The position numbers and the translations under genes were made by a program. Positions 53,272 through 62,607 of a stretch of 64,000 bases of DNA are shown piece after piece. Position 1 is the stretch's first letter. Each line of letters opens with the position of its first letter. The notes beneath the pieces are model-generated. The model was not told the origin of the DNA. It saw nothing but the letters and a program-made list of their open reading frames with translations, and did no database searches. Origin of the DNA: Christensenella sp964592155 (GTDB lineage: Bacteria; Bacillota; Clostridia; Christensenellales; Christensenellaceae); the NCBI GenBank assembly GCA_964592155.1, contig CAZQDA010000002.1, forward strand, positions 23,243 through 87,242. The letters are read 5' to 3'.

Positions 53272-54255
53272 TTATCCCCTTTCTACAAAATCAGGATGAA
53301 GACGCCAACAGGAAGCGATATGCCCTTTTCCCGCTTCAAACTCATCCGGCTGTCTTTGCACACAAATACGCATCGCATAGGCGCACCGCTGCGCAAACGC
53401 ACATCCGGCGGGAGGTGCATATAAATCGGGCGGCGTGCCGGGAATGGAAGAAAGCTCACCACGGAAACCAGGTGTTGGCAGACTGCTTAAAAGCCCTTGT
53501 GTATATGGATGAGCAGGGCGTGAAAAAACATCCTGCACCGCTGCCGCTTCAACGATTTTTCCGGCATACATCACCGCAACGCGATCCGCCATATTGGCAA
53601 CCACGCCCAAATCATGCGTAATCAGAAGGACAGCCGTCTGCGTTTCCTTTCTGATCTCCTTAAGCAAAAGCAATATTTTAAATTGTGTTGTAACATCAAG
53701 AGCTGTCGTGGGCTCATCCGCAATGATAAGCTTTGGCTTGCACGCAAGCGCCATCGCAATCATCGCGCGTTGACGCATTCCGCCTGAAAATTGATGCGGA
53801 TATTGCTGTGCTCTCTGCTCAGCATCTGATATTTGCACCTGCGCGAGCAAACGAACTGCCTCTCTTTCACACTGTTTTCGCGTCATTTCTTTTCTTCGAT
53901 ACAGCGCCTCTGTAATTTGCAGCCCCACCTTCATCGTCGGATTCAGGCAAGTAAGCGGATCCTGAAAGACCATTCCCGCAAGCCTGCCTCGAATTGCTTC
54001 CATTTCCTTTTCGGAAGCGCCGAGAACATTTTCTCCCGCAAGCTTCAGACATTCTGCTGAAAGATGTGTGGTGGCAGGCGGGTTAAGCGCCAAAACAGAC
54101 TGTGCCGTAACGCTCTTTCCACAGCCGCTTTCTCCTACGAGAGCCATAACTTCACCTTTTCGCACCGTCAGGCAGACCCCTCGCACAGCGTGTATCACGC
54201 CGGCATATGTGTCAAACGACACGTTCAGATTTTTTATTTCGAGCACGTCGTCCAT
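53272..54255 (-). CDS. oppD: Oligopeptide ABC transporter ATPase OppD
   Basis: 327 residues. Walker A GESGCGKSV, signature FSGGMRQRAMIAMAL, Walker B LIIADEPTTALD and the family C-terminal Cys motif (CAFAQRCAYAMRIC). GGAGAG precedes the ATG. The 5' end overlaps the oppC coding region by 44 bases, and oppF follows after 6 bases, indicating tight coupling. Confidence 0.94.
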   Translation of the reverse strand: MDDVLEIKNLNVSFDTYAGVIHAVRGVCLTVRKGEVMALVGESGCGKSVTAQSVLALNPPATTHLSAECLKLAGENVLGASEKEMEAIRGRLAGMVFQDPLTCLNPTMKVGLQITEALYRRKEMTRKQCEREAVRLLAQVQISDAEQRAQQYPHQFSGGMRQRAMIAMALACKPKLIIADEPTTALDVTTQFKILLLLKEIRKETQTAVLLITHDLGVVANMADRVAVMYAGKIVEAAAVQDVFSRPAHPYTQGLLSSLPTPGFRGELSSIPGTPPDLYAPPAGCAFAQRCAYAMRICVQRQPDEFEAGKGHIASCWRLHPDFVERG

Positions 54256-55213
54256 AGACTTTTACTCTCCTCAATTTTGGATCAAGCGCGTCCTGCAGCC
54301 TATCCCCCAATATGTTAAACGCGAGCATAATCAGACAAATAAACAGTGCCGGAACAATCAATTGAAACGGATAGGTCTGAAATGTCGCGACTCCTTCATT
54401 TACCATCGTCCCCAAAGATGGATACGGAGGCGGAACGCCCATTCCCAGCAGGGATAAAAATGCTTCCGTAAAAATAACGTTTGGAATGTCGAGCGTTATA
54501 TTCACCACGATGAGTCCCATCAGATTGGGCAGCAAATGCCGCGATACAATTCGCCCTGCCCCGGCACCCATTGCCCTTGCCGCAAGAATAAATTCCTGCT
54601 CGCGCAGCGATACCACCTGCCCGCGTACCAAACGCGCCATGCTTGTCCATCCTACGATGGAATATGCAAGGATCATCGTTCCAATCCCCTGCGGCAGCAC
54701 TGCCATCAAAAGCAGCACAACAAGCAAATAAGGAATTCCACTGATCACCTCCACAACGCGCATCATCACATTATCGGCACCGCCGCCAAGATAACCTGAC
54801 ACGCCGCCATAGGCAACGCCTGCAACACAGTCAATTACAGCAACAACCGCCGCGATCAGAAGAGAGATGCGCGCGCCATACCATACGCGCACAAAAATAT
54901 CACGACCAAGATGATCTGTTCCAAATAGGTGCGGAAACCCCGTGACAGGATCCGCACTCATAAACGGTTTATTTGCGAACGCGACATTTTGCGTCGCGTA
55001 ATCAAATGGCCAAAAGAACGGAATCAAAACCGCGCCCAAAACAATTGCGACTAAAATCCAGAAAAAAATCATAGCGGAAGGGCTGTTTCGAAGCTTGTGC
55101 ATCACTTCTTTCCAGAAGCTCATCGCCGGACGCACAGAAACGCTGTCCTGTGAACGATCAATGGTAACGCGCTCAAATTCACTTAAAGGAATCGATGACT
55201 TCTTATTCTCCAT
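54212..55213 (-). CDS. oppC: Oligopeptide ABC transporter permease OppC
   Basis: 333 residues from the ATG at 55213 (GGAGGGAGG upstream). Cytoplasmic N-terminal region, then about six transmembrane helices. The DppC/OppC landmarks HLFGTDHLGRDIFVRVWYGARISL and the EAA loop REQEFILAARAMGAGAGRI are present. Its start overlaps the oppB stop region by 11 bases. It forms the channel with OppB. Confidence 0.94.
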   Translation of the reverse strand: MENKKSSIPLSEFERVTIDRSQDSVSVRPAMSFWKEVMHKLRNSPSAMIFFWILVAIVLGAVLIPFFWPFDYATQNVAFANKPFMSADPVTGFPHLFGTDHLGRDIFVRVWYGARISLLIAAVVAVIDCVAGVAYGGVSGYLGGGADNVMMRVVEVISGIPYLLVVLLLMAVLPQGIGTMILAYSIVGWTSMARLVRGQVVSLREQEFILAARAMGAGAGRIVSRHLLPNLMGLIVVNITLDIPNVIFTEAFLSLLGMGVPPPYPSLGTMVNEGVATFQTYPFQLIVPALFICLIMLAFNILGDRLQDALDPKLRRVKVYGRRARNKKSERVV

Positions 55214-56162
55214 GGCGACCTCCCTCCAGCTTAATACGCGGGTCAATCAAGCTGTTGATGACATCGACTACCAAATTACACAGCACCAAAAAAGTTCCGA
55301 AAAACAAAGTCGTTCCTATGATAACAGGATAATCGTTCGCGCGAATGGAGTCTACAAAATATCGGCCTAGTCCCGGAATCGAAAAAACGTTTTCAATCGC
55401 AAAGGTTCCTGTAAAGAGTACTGCTACCAGCGGCCCCAAAGCTGTAATAACCGGCATGACCGCGTTGCGCAGCCCATGATGAAGCACAATTTTAGAGCGG
55501 CTCAGCCCTTTTACACGCGCTGTCCGTATATAATCCTGATTCATGACATCGATCAGGCTGGAGCGCATCAAACGGCTGATCACCGCGACCGCGCTGAATG
55601 CAAGTGCAAACGAAGGCAAGATTTTACTGTTTTCCGCATTCCAGCCAATCACAGCAAAAACATGGACTCCGGTTGCTTGAAAAAGCACGGTGCCCAAAAA
55701 ATATTGGAGTAACGCGCCCAAAATAAAAGAAGGGATGGAAACCCCGATCAATGCTAAAATCATAGCGCCTGTATCCCAAGCCGTTCCTTGCCTGACCGCC
55801 GCCAGAATCCCCAGCGAAAATCCAATAAGAAGCGCAAACACAAGCGCTCGAATCCCCAGTTCAAGAGATACAGGAAAAGCCTGACCAATAATATCGGTAA
55901 CCGCGCGCCCTGATACAAGCGAAGTTCCTAAATCTCCCTTGATCACGTCGGAAAGATAGATGCCATATTGCTCCGCAATCGGCTTATCTAATCCATATTT
56001 TTCCGTCAATGCCGCTTCGACCTCGGGCCGCAGCGTTTTCTGTCCGGAAAACGGATTGCCCGGCAGCATATGCATCAATAGAAAGGTAACCGTAACCAGT
56101 ACAAAGACTGTAAGGGCAGCGTATATAAGCCGCCGCCCAATATACCCTAGTTTTGTTGCCAC
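55203..56162 (-). CDS. oppB: Oligopeptide ABC transporter permease OppB
   Basis: 319 residues, six transmembrane helices. DppB/OppB pattern: YIGRRLIYAALTVFVLVTVTF at the first helix, LPGNPF, and the EAA loop DYIRTARVKGLSRSKIVLHHGLRNA. The start is a GTG at 56162 about nine bases after GGGGG. It lies 22 bases after oppA. Confidence 0.94.
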   Translation of the reverse strand: MATKLGYIGRRLIYAALTVFVLVTVTFLLMHMLPGNPFSGQKTLRPEVEAALTEKYGLDKPIAEQYGIYLSDVIKGDLGTSLVSGRAVTDIIGQAFPVSLELGIRALVFALLIGFSLGILAAVRQGTAWDTGAMILALIGVSIPSFILGALLQYFLGTVLFQATGVHVFAVIGWNAENSKILPSFALAFSAVAVISRLMRSSLIDVMNQDYIRTARVKGLSRSKIVLHHGLRNAVMPVITALGPLVAVLFTGTFAIENVFSIPGLGRYFVDSIRANDYPVIIGTTLFFGTFLVLCNLVVDVINSLIDPRIKLEGGRHGE

Positions 56163-56184
56163 ACAATCAGCCCCCGTCCCTTAC

Positions 56185-57900
56185 TTACTGCACAATTTTT
56201 GCCCCATTGGTCAGGCTGAACATCTGGAACGGTGTACGAACCAACCCCTCAAGCTTTTCTGAAATAATATAGGAGGTAGATGTGAAATACATCGGACCCA
56301 CCGCCATGTCTTCTATCAATATTTTTTCTGCCTGAATCATCAGTTCCTGACGCTTCGCCGAATCAGCTTCCTGATAAATCTTGTCAATCAACGCGTCAAA
56401 TTCCGCATTGGAATATTGACCGTAATTGTTCGGATATCCGGTTTCAAACACTTGAAGGAATGTAATCGGATCATTTTCAGATGGACCCCATCCATCGATT
56501 CCGATCTGGAAATCCCCACTGGTTTTTATTTCCGAAAGTGCTTTGTACGGCAGCACTTCAATCTCAACGTCCAACCCAAGCGCATCCTTCCATTGTTGTT
56601 GCACATAAGCCGCCTGATTTTGACTATAGCTGGAATCATACACAGAAATCTTCAATGCCAAATCCGCCGCTGTTACGCCCAATTCCTGCAACGCCTGTTC
56701 AAAGTAACTTTTTGCAGCCTGAGGGTCGTAAGCAAACAGGCTTCCTCTTGCCGTTGTATAATCACTGTCCGCTTCTCCGATTCCCGCCGGAACAATTCCA
56801 TCCGCCGCCACAGAACCGTCGGCAATCACGTTGTCAAGCAGGCTTTGGATATCCACCGAATAAGACAATGCCTTTCGCAAATTTGCATTAGATAGATAAG
56901 GATCATTGACATTGAAACTAAAATACCATGACCCGCCATCGAGATATTGCTGTACGGCGCCCTCCGCCTGTGCGTCAACCTGCTTGATCTGATTGCTGTA
57001 TATGTTGACCATATCCATCTCACCGGCCATAAACGCGTTTAAGCGAGTATTATCATCGTTGATCATCATAAGCTTGACTTTGGGAATGTTGATGCGCGCG
57101 GCATCATAATAATCTTCAGATTTTTCGAGTGTGATATGATCGTCATGCACCCATTCCGTCAGCCGGTATGCTCCATTTGTGACCATCTTATCCGCTTCTT
57201 TTGCATACTGGTCCGCTCCAATTTCCTCATAAGCCTTTTGGTTTAACGGCAAATAAGCGGGCAGCGTCAGGAAAAATAATCCGTCATTCATTGGACGCGA
57301 CCAATCGATCTGCAAGGTATAGTCGTCAATTACCTTAATTCCCACCTGCGAAGCGTCCACCGTGCCGTCATAAAATTCTTTGCCATTTTTGATATTATCA
57401 TAGAAGAAAGGAGCGCCGGGAGAAGCCGTCTTCGCATCAAGTTGTGTCATCCATGAAAAATAAAAATCATTTGCCGTCACAGGGTCTCCGTTGGACCATT
57501 TGGCGTCCTCGCGCAAATGAATCGTATAGGTCATTTTATCGTCACTGATTTCCCAGCTTTGTGCAACATCCTCTACCGGATTATCATTTTCATCCAGTCT
57601 GGCAAGCCCTGCCATAGTGTGTTGTAAAATTGTCTGGGAAATGATTTCAATTACCATCATCGGATTCAGATCCACCGGTTCCGATGTGGCATCTATCACC
57701 ACCATGTCGCTGTCCGGCGTTCCCGGAAAAACGCCTGTCTTGTTATTTTCACCGGGCGCCGCCTGCGCCGAATCTGCGCCAGGCTGTGTCTGCTGCTCTA
57801 TCGTGGAATTATCTATTTGTATTTTGGTCGGCGCACACGCCGTCATGCCCAATATCAAAAGTCCAATCAGTAAAATTATAAGAACCCTTTTCAGTACCAT
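56185..57900 (-). CDS. oppA: Oligopeptide-binding lipoprotein OppA
   Basis: 571 residues, SBP family 5. I start at the ATG at 57900 (GGAAGGCGG upstream), giving a signal peptide that ends in LGMTAC with Cys22. Family blocks: LNPMMVIEIISQTILQHTMAGL, YTIHLREDAKWSNGDPVTANDFYFSW and LRKALSYSVDIQSLL. It captures peptides outside the cell for OppBCDF. It is the first gene of the operon. The 288 bases upstream (57901-58188) presumably hold the promoter, but I see no convincing -35/-10 pair and no riboswitch there. Confidence 0.94.
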   Translation of the reverse strand: MVLKRVLIILLIGLLILGMTACAPTKIQIDNSTIEQQTQPGADSAQAAPGENNKTGVFPGTPDSDMVVIDATSEPVDLNPMMVIEIISQTILQHTMAGLARLDENDNPVEDVAQSWEISDDKMTYTIHLREDAKWSNGDPVTANDFYFSWMTQLDAKTASPGAPFFYDNIKNGKEFYDGTVDASQVGIKVIDDYTLQIDWSRPMNDGLFFLTLPAYLPLNQKAYEEIGADQYAKEADKMVTNGAYRLTEWVHDDHITLEKSEDYYDAARINIPKVKLMMINDDNTRLNAFMAGEMDMVNIYSNQIKQVDAQAEGAVQQYLDGGSWYFSFNVNDPYLSNANLRKALSYSVDIQSLLDNVIADGSVAADGIVPAGIGEADSDYTTARGSLFAYDPQAAKSYFEQALQELGVTAADLALKISVYDSSYSQNQAAYVQQQWKDALGLDVEIEVLPYKALSEIKTSGDFQIGIDGWGPSENDPITFLQVFETGYPNNYGQYSNAEFDALIDKIYQEADSAKRQELMIQAEKILIEDMAVGPMYFTSTSYIISEKLEGLVRTPFQMFSLTNGAKIVQ

Positions 57901-58188
57901 CTTAATTCCGCCTTCCTTGCGATTTATTCTCAAATTATAGTTATGATTTCAAATACATTTTATGCTTAAGCCCTTCAAGTGGCTCTATAAAAGGCTTGTT
58001 TACATTTTTAAGATATCATATCACCAATTCTTTTGCAATAAATGATTTCATATTCATCACGAAATGCACCCATATTGTCACATTTTAGACATAAACTCCA
58101 TTTTCTGCGAAAATTTAAAAAATGCAACACAAAAGCTGCACCTTCAAACGCATCGAAGCGCACTGCACAGACGGTCATTCCGTTAAGG

Positions 58189-59571
58189 TCAGTCTTGTGA
58201 TTGTATTTTCTTTTTGTTCTTTAAGACCTGATAAACAATCAGTAGTCCAACAAACCACAGCAGCGCAAGAAAAGCGCTAAGCCTCGTGGAATGGTTCATA
58301 AAAAGCAGGATTGCGACACCGGCGAAAAAAAGCAGCACCAGTATATTTGATACTGGATAAAAAGGCATTTTGAAATCTCCTGCTGCCTTTGGATTGATTT
58401 TTCTGAACTTCATATGGGATATCAGTATTGCGCTCCATACAAAAAGAAAGCACATTGTTGTAACACTGGCAATCAGCTCAAATAGCTTCGGCGCAGATGG
58501 CACCAGAAAATTAGCAAGCAGACCAATCAAAAAAATCGAACAGGAAAACAACAGGCTATTAATGGGCACGCCTTTTTTCGAAACACGCTTAAAAAATTCC
58601 GGTAAAAGTTTATCTTTTGCGCCTGTATATAGTATTCTGCTGGTGCTGTAAATTGCGGTATTGGATGAGGAAAGCGATGCGATCAGAACCGTAAAATTGA
58701 TAATTCCAGCTGCCGCTGGAATTCCAATCAAACGAAACGCGGAAACAAACGGGCTTTCGTTTGGATTGATCTGATTCCAGGGAATCAGGATTAAAATAAT
58801 TGCGATTGCCCCTACATAAAACAGCAACAGACGAACCGGCAGCGCATTGATTGCCTTGCGCAAATTCCTGCTTTCATCCTTGGTTTCCCCCGCCGTTAAA
58901 CCTATCATTTCCACTCCCGCAAATCCGAATACAACCATTTGGAAAGATAATAAAAATCCGCCTATTCCGTTTGGGAAAAAACCACCGTTTTCAACGAGGT
59001 TTGAAACCCCCACAGTCACTTGCTGATGCGTAGAAGATTCATAAGTCGGCTGCCGAAACGCCAGAAAAATTCCGAACGCAATAAATAAAACGATCACAAG
59101 TATTTTAACAATGGAAAACCCTGACTCCAGATTTCCAAATGTTTTTACGATTGAAACATTGACCGCCATTAAAAAGCCAAGCGCAATTAGCCCTGAAATA
59201 AGCGATGGAATCTCTGGAAACCAATATTTTATATAAATCCCGACCGCTGTGAATTCTGCCAGCGCAGCCGTAACCCAGCAAAACCAATACGTCCAAGTGA
59301 CCAAAAACTCCCAACGCTTTCCCAAAAAGGCGCCTACGAAATCTCCAATCGAGCGAAACGTGTTATTGGAAAGAAGAATCTCACCCATTGCCCGCATAAA
59401 TAAAAAAACCGCGATTCCAGAGATCAGATATGCAATCAATATCGATGGCCCTGCCAATTTAATTGCGGTGGATGAACCGAGAAACAATCCGGTTCCTATC
59501 GCGCCTCCGAGTGCGATCAATTGTATATTAAAATTGGACAACGATCTCGCAAGCCCTTTTTCTTCTTTCAT
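58189..59571 (-). CDS. Amino-acid permease (APC superfamily, AAT type)
   Basis: 460 residues from the ATG at 59571 (GGAGAGGG upstream), with about twelve transmembrane helices. The first helix carries FNIQLIALGGAIGTGLFLGS, the substrate/Na+-or-proton-site loop of the AAT group (GabP, AnsP, CycA, LysP). FLFMRAMGEILL is also typical. It imports an amino acid by proton symport; which one cannot be told. It stands alone between the opp operon and the lipoprotein gene. The region 59622-59647 upstream holds an inverted repeat TTGATAT/ATATCAA. Confidence 0.92.
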   Translation of the reverse strand: MKEEKGLARSLSNFNIQLIALGGAIGTGLFLGSSTAIKLAGPSILIAYLISGIAVFLFMRAMGEILLSNNTFRSIGDFVGAFLGKRWEFLVTWTYWFCWVTAALAEFTAVGIYIKYWFPEIPSLISGLIALGFLMAVNVSIVKTFGNLESGFSIVKILVIVLFIAFGIFLAFRQPTYESSTHQQVTVGVSNLVENGGFFPNGIGGFLLSFQMVVFGFAGVEMIGLTAGETKDESRNLRKAINALPVRLLLFYVGAIAIILILIPWNQINPNESPFVSAFRLIGIPAAAGIINFTVLIASLSSSNTAIYSTSRILYTGAKDKLLPEFFKRVSKKGVPINSLLFSCSIFLIGLLANFLVPSAPKLFELIASVTTMCFLFVWSAILISHMKFRKINPKAAGDFKMPFYPVSNILVLLFFAGVAILLFMNHSTRLSAFLALLWFVGLLIVYQVLKNKKKIQSQD

Positions 59572-59764
59572 TTTGTCCCTCTCCAAACGCATTGGCAACC
59601 TGATCTTCCGCAAAGAAAACCTTGATATTCCGTTTTTTTCATATCAATTTTTTTCTTATGGCGAACGATTACAGCTCATTGATTATTAAACCTTCACCAC
59701 ATGATTAAACCATATAATTTGCGGTTTGCCGCCGTCTTGAAACCATACTTCGTTTTTTCATCCA

Positions 59765-60304
59765 TTATATAAAATCGAATTTCACTTGCACACTCCCGCT
59801 TCCAAGCGCTTCTATAAGGCCGGATGTATCTTCCATATAACCAATTCGCGTATAACTATATGTAGTGGAAAAATCCTCATAAAACAACACCAGGCAATCC
59901 GAACCATAAAGCATTAACTCACCCATGTGTATTTCAGATGGCTGTTCAGATTCTGTCGGCAGTTTCTCGGCAAGGTAGTTGAATTTTTCGTTACCATTTA
60001 ATTCATCCATCTCAAGAGTGATTGGAAGCCGCTCCGCAAAAACCTGCGCAGCTTCAGTATCATACAGACGCGCTGTAAAAGTATGCTCACCGATTGTCAT
60101 TTGCATCGCTATCCGATCCTTTTGCTCCTCTGTTTGCCTTTGTTCCATCTGAGGCGGGGCTAAATCTTGTTCCGCTGCTTGCGTAGCAGGCTCAGATGCT
60201 GCCCCTGTCGTCGGTATCACTTGTAGGTTCCTATTGTTGGCGCATGCTGTAACAAGACACAGCAGCCATATTCCGCATAAAAAAATCGCAATTTTTTTCT
60301 TCAT
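59765..60304 (-). CDS. Lipoprotein with cyclophilin-like domain
   Basis: 179 residues. Signal peptide with lipobox LVTAC (Cys21), a Gln/Glu-rich linker to about 65, then a domain matching the bacterial cyclophilin-like family (IAMQMTIGEHTFTARLYD, LPITLEMDELNGNEKFNYL, GELMLYGSDCLVLFYEDF, SYTRIGYMEDTSGL). The fold is cyclophilin-like but peptidyl-prolyl isomerase activity is not established for this family. It starts 16 bases after the acetyltransferase stop, so the two form an operon. Confidence 0.85.
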   Translation of the reverse strand: MKKKIAIFLCGIWLLCLVTACANNRNLQVIPTTGAASEPATQAAEQDLAPPQMEQRQTEEQKDRIAMQMTIGEHTFTARLYDTEAAQVFAERLPITLEMDELNGNEKFNYLAEKLPTESEQPSEIHMGELMLYGSDCLVLFYEDFSTTYSYTRIGYMEDTSGLIEALGSGSVQVKFDFI

Positions 60305-60320
60305 TGCTTTTTCCTTCCGG

Positions 60321-60884
60321 TCAAATTTGCTTTATGATTTTCGCGGGCACCCCGCCCGCCAGCACATTTGACGGAATATCCTTGGTAACCACTGCGCCTG
60401 CAGCGATAATAGAACCATCGCCAATTGTTACACCCGGTGTAATTGTGGTATTAGAGCCGATCCATACATCCTTGCCTATGACAATGGGCGCGGGGTGCAT
60501 ATCTCTGCGCTTTTGGGGATCAAAATCATGGTTGAGCGTCGCCAACACCACATTGTGCCCAATCATGGTATTATCTCCCACGATGATGCCACCCTGATCC
60601 TGAAAATGACATCCTGCGTTAATGAACACATTTTTTCCAAGCTGGATATTCTTTCCGCAATCCGTGTAAAAAGGCGGAAATAAGCCAAATCCTTCGTCTA
60701 CAGGCCTGCCGGTTAATTCAGCAAACAGTTCTCTTATTTCCTCCATCTCATGATATGTATTATTCAGTTTTGCGGTAATTTGGCGCGCTTCCCTGCTCAA
60801 CTCGTGCATACATTCATGTTCCTCTGATCCCCCTTTTACAAGAAAACCACGATTCATATGTTCCAAAAATTCACTCTTATTCAT
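60321..60884 (-). CDS. Maltose/galactoside O-acetyltransferase-type hexapeptide protein
   Basis: 187 residues, left-handed beta-helix acetyltransferase of the LacA/Maa/NodL type. An N-terminal helical MAC-like domain (1-60) precedes repeated [LIV]-G-x4 hexapeptides (IQLGKNVFINAGCHF, IVIGKDVWIGSNTTITPGVTIGDG). The catalytic His lies in TLNHDFDP. It transfers acetyl from acetyl-CoA to a sugar hydroxyl; the acceptor is unknown. It is the first gene of the pair with the cyclophilin-like lipoprotein and is read from the long-spacer promoter at 60921-60952. Confidence 0.9.
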   Translation of the reverse strand: MNKSEFLEHMNRGFLVKGGSEEHECMHELSREARQITAKLNNTYHEMEEIRELFAELTGRPVDEGFGLFPPFYTDCGKNIQLGKNVFINAGCHFQDQGGIIVGDNTMIGHNVVLATLNHDFDPQKRRDMHPAPIVIGKDVWIGSNTTITPGVTIGDGSIIAAGAVVTKDIPSNVLAGGVPAKIIKQI

Positions 60885-60920
60885 TTCATATCCCTTTCAT
60901 GTTTTTAATAAAAGTACATT

Positions 60921-60952
60921 TTTATAGTAGCATCGAGTCATTCCGATGACAA
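60921..60952 (-). promoter_or_regulatory. Long-spacer promoter with dyad, MerR-type
   Basis: On the minus strand, -35 TTGTCA (60947-60952), a 20-base spacer and -10 TATAAA (60921-60926). Dyads GTCAT/ATGAC (60937-60950) and CATCG/CGATG (60931-60948) lie between the boxes. A 19-20 base spacer with a centred dyad is the hallmark of MerR-activated promoters. No merR gene is in the window. Confidence 0.55.
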
Positions 60953-61224
60953 ATACTTATATTAAATACTTTGATATGCTTCACAGGCATTTTTGATCGT
61001 ATTATTTTGTTCCCATCAGGAGATGCGTACGCTAATGATACACATTTGTTGCAATTAAAATTTACAGTGCACCCACGGCGCATGATCTTTTAAAATCAGC
61101 TTTATTATTAGACCAGTAACGCTCTTAACTTTCCACTGCTTTAATGCTTTATCCCTATTTTGGTTTTTTTTGGAAATTCTTTTTGTCTATCTGTTTGAAA
61201 TATATGGTTGCGCGCATGTTCACG

Positions 61225-61253
61225 TTGCCTAATTAATACTTTCGCGGTAAAAT
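61225..61253 (+). promoter_or_regulatory. Sigma-A promoter of the two-component operon
   Basis: -35 TTGCCT (61225-61230), 17-base spacer, -10 TAAAAT (61248-61253), about 70 bases before the kinase start. Confidence 0.65.
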
Positions 61254-61323
61254 ATAGTATGGCTATTTACAATTTGCGTACAAAATGCGAAAAAGGCAAC
61301 GGGCATTGCAGCGGTGAGTGGCA

Positions 61324-62607
61324 ATGCAAGTGATAAATGGCAGCCTTGAAGTCTTTGCTGCAATTGTCGTGCTGATCCTATTCATCAACACAGGCCACAA
61401 CAAAGAGAAAACACACATTGAAAAAAGCTTTTCGATCATGTTGATTTGTCACATGCTCGTATTGCTATTAGATGCGGCGCATTGGTTTTTATATCACCGT
61501 ACGGATTTATCCATACTGATGCCAATACTTTCCTTTGCGCCGACCATATTGGCACTGATTGGAAATGCTATTTTTATTTGTTTTGTGTTTGAGCTTTTAT
61601 CGCAGAAAGGTCTGGTTTCCCGCAAAGTCTGTATTTCGCTTTTGCTTCTTCTCGTCATGGCAATCATGGCATGGGCAAGTTTTATTTTTCTCAATGGGAT
61701 ACAAAATGCGACAAACCTGCAGACGAATCATAATCAGCTGCAATATAGCTGGGTTTATTGGCTGGGACATTTACTCTGGGGCGCGGCATGCGTTATTGGC
61801 ATTTGGATTGTTTTTTGCTGTCGTCGCGCCTTTGGCAAAAATGAGATGCTGTCGCTTATAAGCTACGGTGTTTTTCTGCTGATTGCGTTGTTGCTGCGGT
61901 ATTTTTGGGATGGTCCTCAGATTTTTTTGGCCACCTCTCTTTCGCTGATTTGGATTTATGCAGTGACACACAAAGCGCAAGCGCAACGGCTGTCAGAAAA
62001 AGAAGCGCGGTTGGCACAAAGCCGCGTTGCTATTCTGCTCAGCCAGATTCAGCCTCATTTTATCTATAATACATTGACCTCTATTTGCGGCCTGTGTGAT
62101 GAAAATCCGAAGGAAGCCAAAAAGGTAACCGCTGAATTTGCGGATTATCTGCGTCATAATCTGGATTCTTTGAATCAAAGCGTACCGGTTCCTTTTCTAG
62201 AAGAACTACAGCACACACAAATCTATTTTGCTATCGAAAAGAAACGCTTTGAGGATAAGCTGAATATTGCCTATGATATTGAGACCAGCGACTTCCTTCT
62301 CCCTTCTCTTACGGTGCAGCCCCTTGTGGAAAACGCGGTAAAGCACGGGCTGCAAAAAAGAAAAGCCGGCGGAGTGATTTCCCTTTCTACAAGGGAGCAA
62401 AGCGCTTGCTTTGAGGTTTCCATCGAGGATAACGGCGTGGGGTTTGATATCAATGCGCAAAAAACAAACAAAAAGTCCCACCTTGGCATTCAAAACGTAA
62501 GAGACCGCCTGTGGGCAATGTGCAAAGGGCGTCTCACAATAAAGAGTGAGGTTGGCGTTGGCACCACGGCGTTAATCAGTATACCAAAAGGAGAACCTAG
62601 ACAATGA
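61324..62607 (+). CDS. LytS-type membrane sensor histidine kinase
   Basis: 427 residues. About seven hydrophobic helices (to about 215) are followed by a His_kinase domain of the LytS/YehU class, with H245 in QPHFIYNTLTSI, the N-box LTVQPLVENAVKHGL and the G-box DNGVGFD plus GLG-like HLGIQNVRDRL. The ATG at 61324 is preceded by GGTGAG; a GTG two codons earlier is possible. Its stop overlaps the start of the response-regulator gene (ATGA), so the two are a pair. Confidence 0.91.
   Translation: MQVINGSLEVFAAIVVLILFINTGHNKEKTHIEKSFSIMLICHMLVLLLDAAHWFLYHRTDLSILMPILSFAPTILALIGNAIFICFVFELLSQKGLVSRKVCISLLLLLVMAIMAWASFIFLNGIQNATNLQTNHNQLQYSWVYWLGHLLWGAACVIGIWIVFCCRRAFGKNEMLSLISYGVFLLIALLLRYFWDGPQIFLATSLSLIWIYAVTHKAQAQRLSEKEARLAQSRVAILLSQIQPHFIYNTLTSICGLCDENPKEAKKVTAEFADYLRHNLDSLNQSVPVPFLEELQHTQIYFAIEKKRFEDKLNIAYDIETSDFLLPSLTVQPLVENAVKHGLQKRKAGGVISLSTREQSACFEVSIEDNGVGFDINAQKTNKKSHLGIQNVRDRLWAMCKGRLTIKSEVGVGTTALISIPKGEPRQ

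Larger units (their letters stand above)
60885..61323. other. Divergent intergenic region of 439 bases
   Basis: AT-rich spacer between the acetyltransferase gene (leftward) and the histidine-kinase gene (rightward). It holds one promoter at each end (60921-60952 and 61225-61253). Between about 60960 and 61200 I see no reading frame with a ribosome binding site, no clear RNA structure and no repeat. Confidence 0.7.

Noticed and set aside
59622..59647. Inverted repeat TTGATAT/ATATCAA upstream of the amino-acid permease as an operator
   Set aside because: Arms are only seven AT-rich bases and no promoter could be placed relative to it, so chance cannot be excluded.
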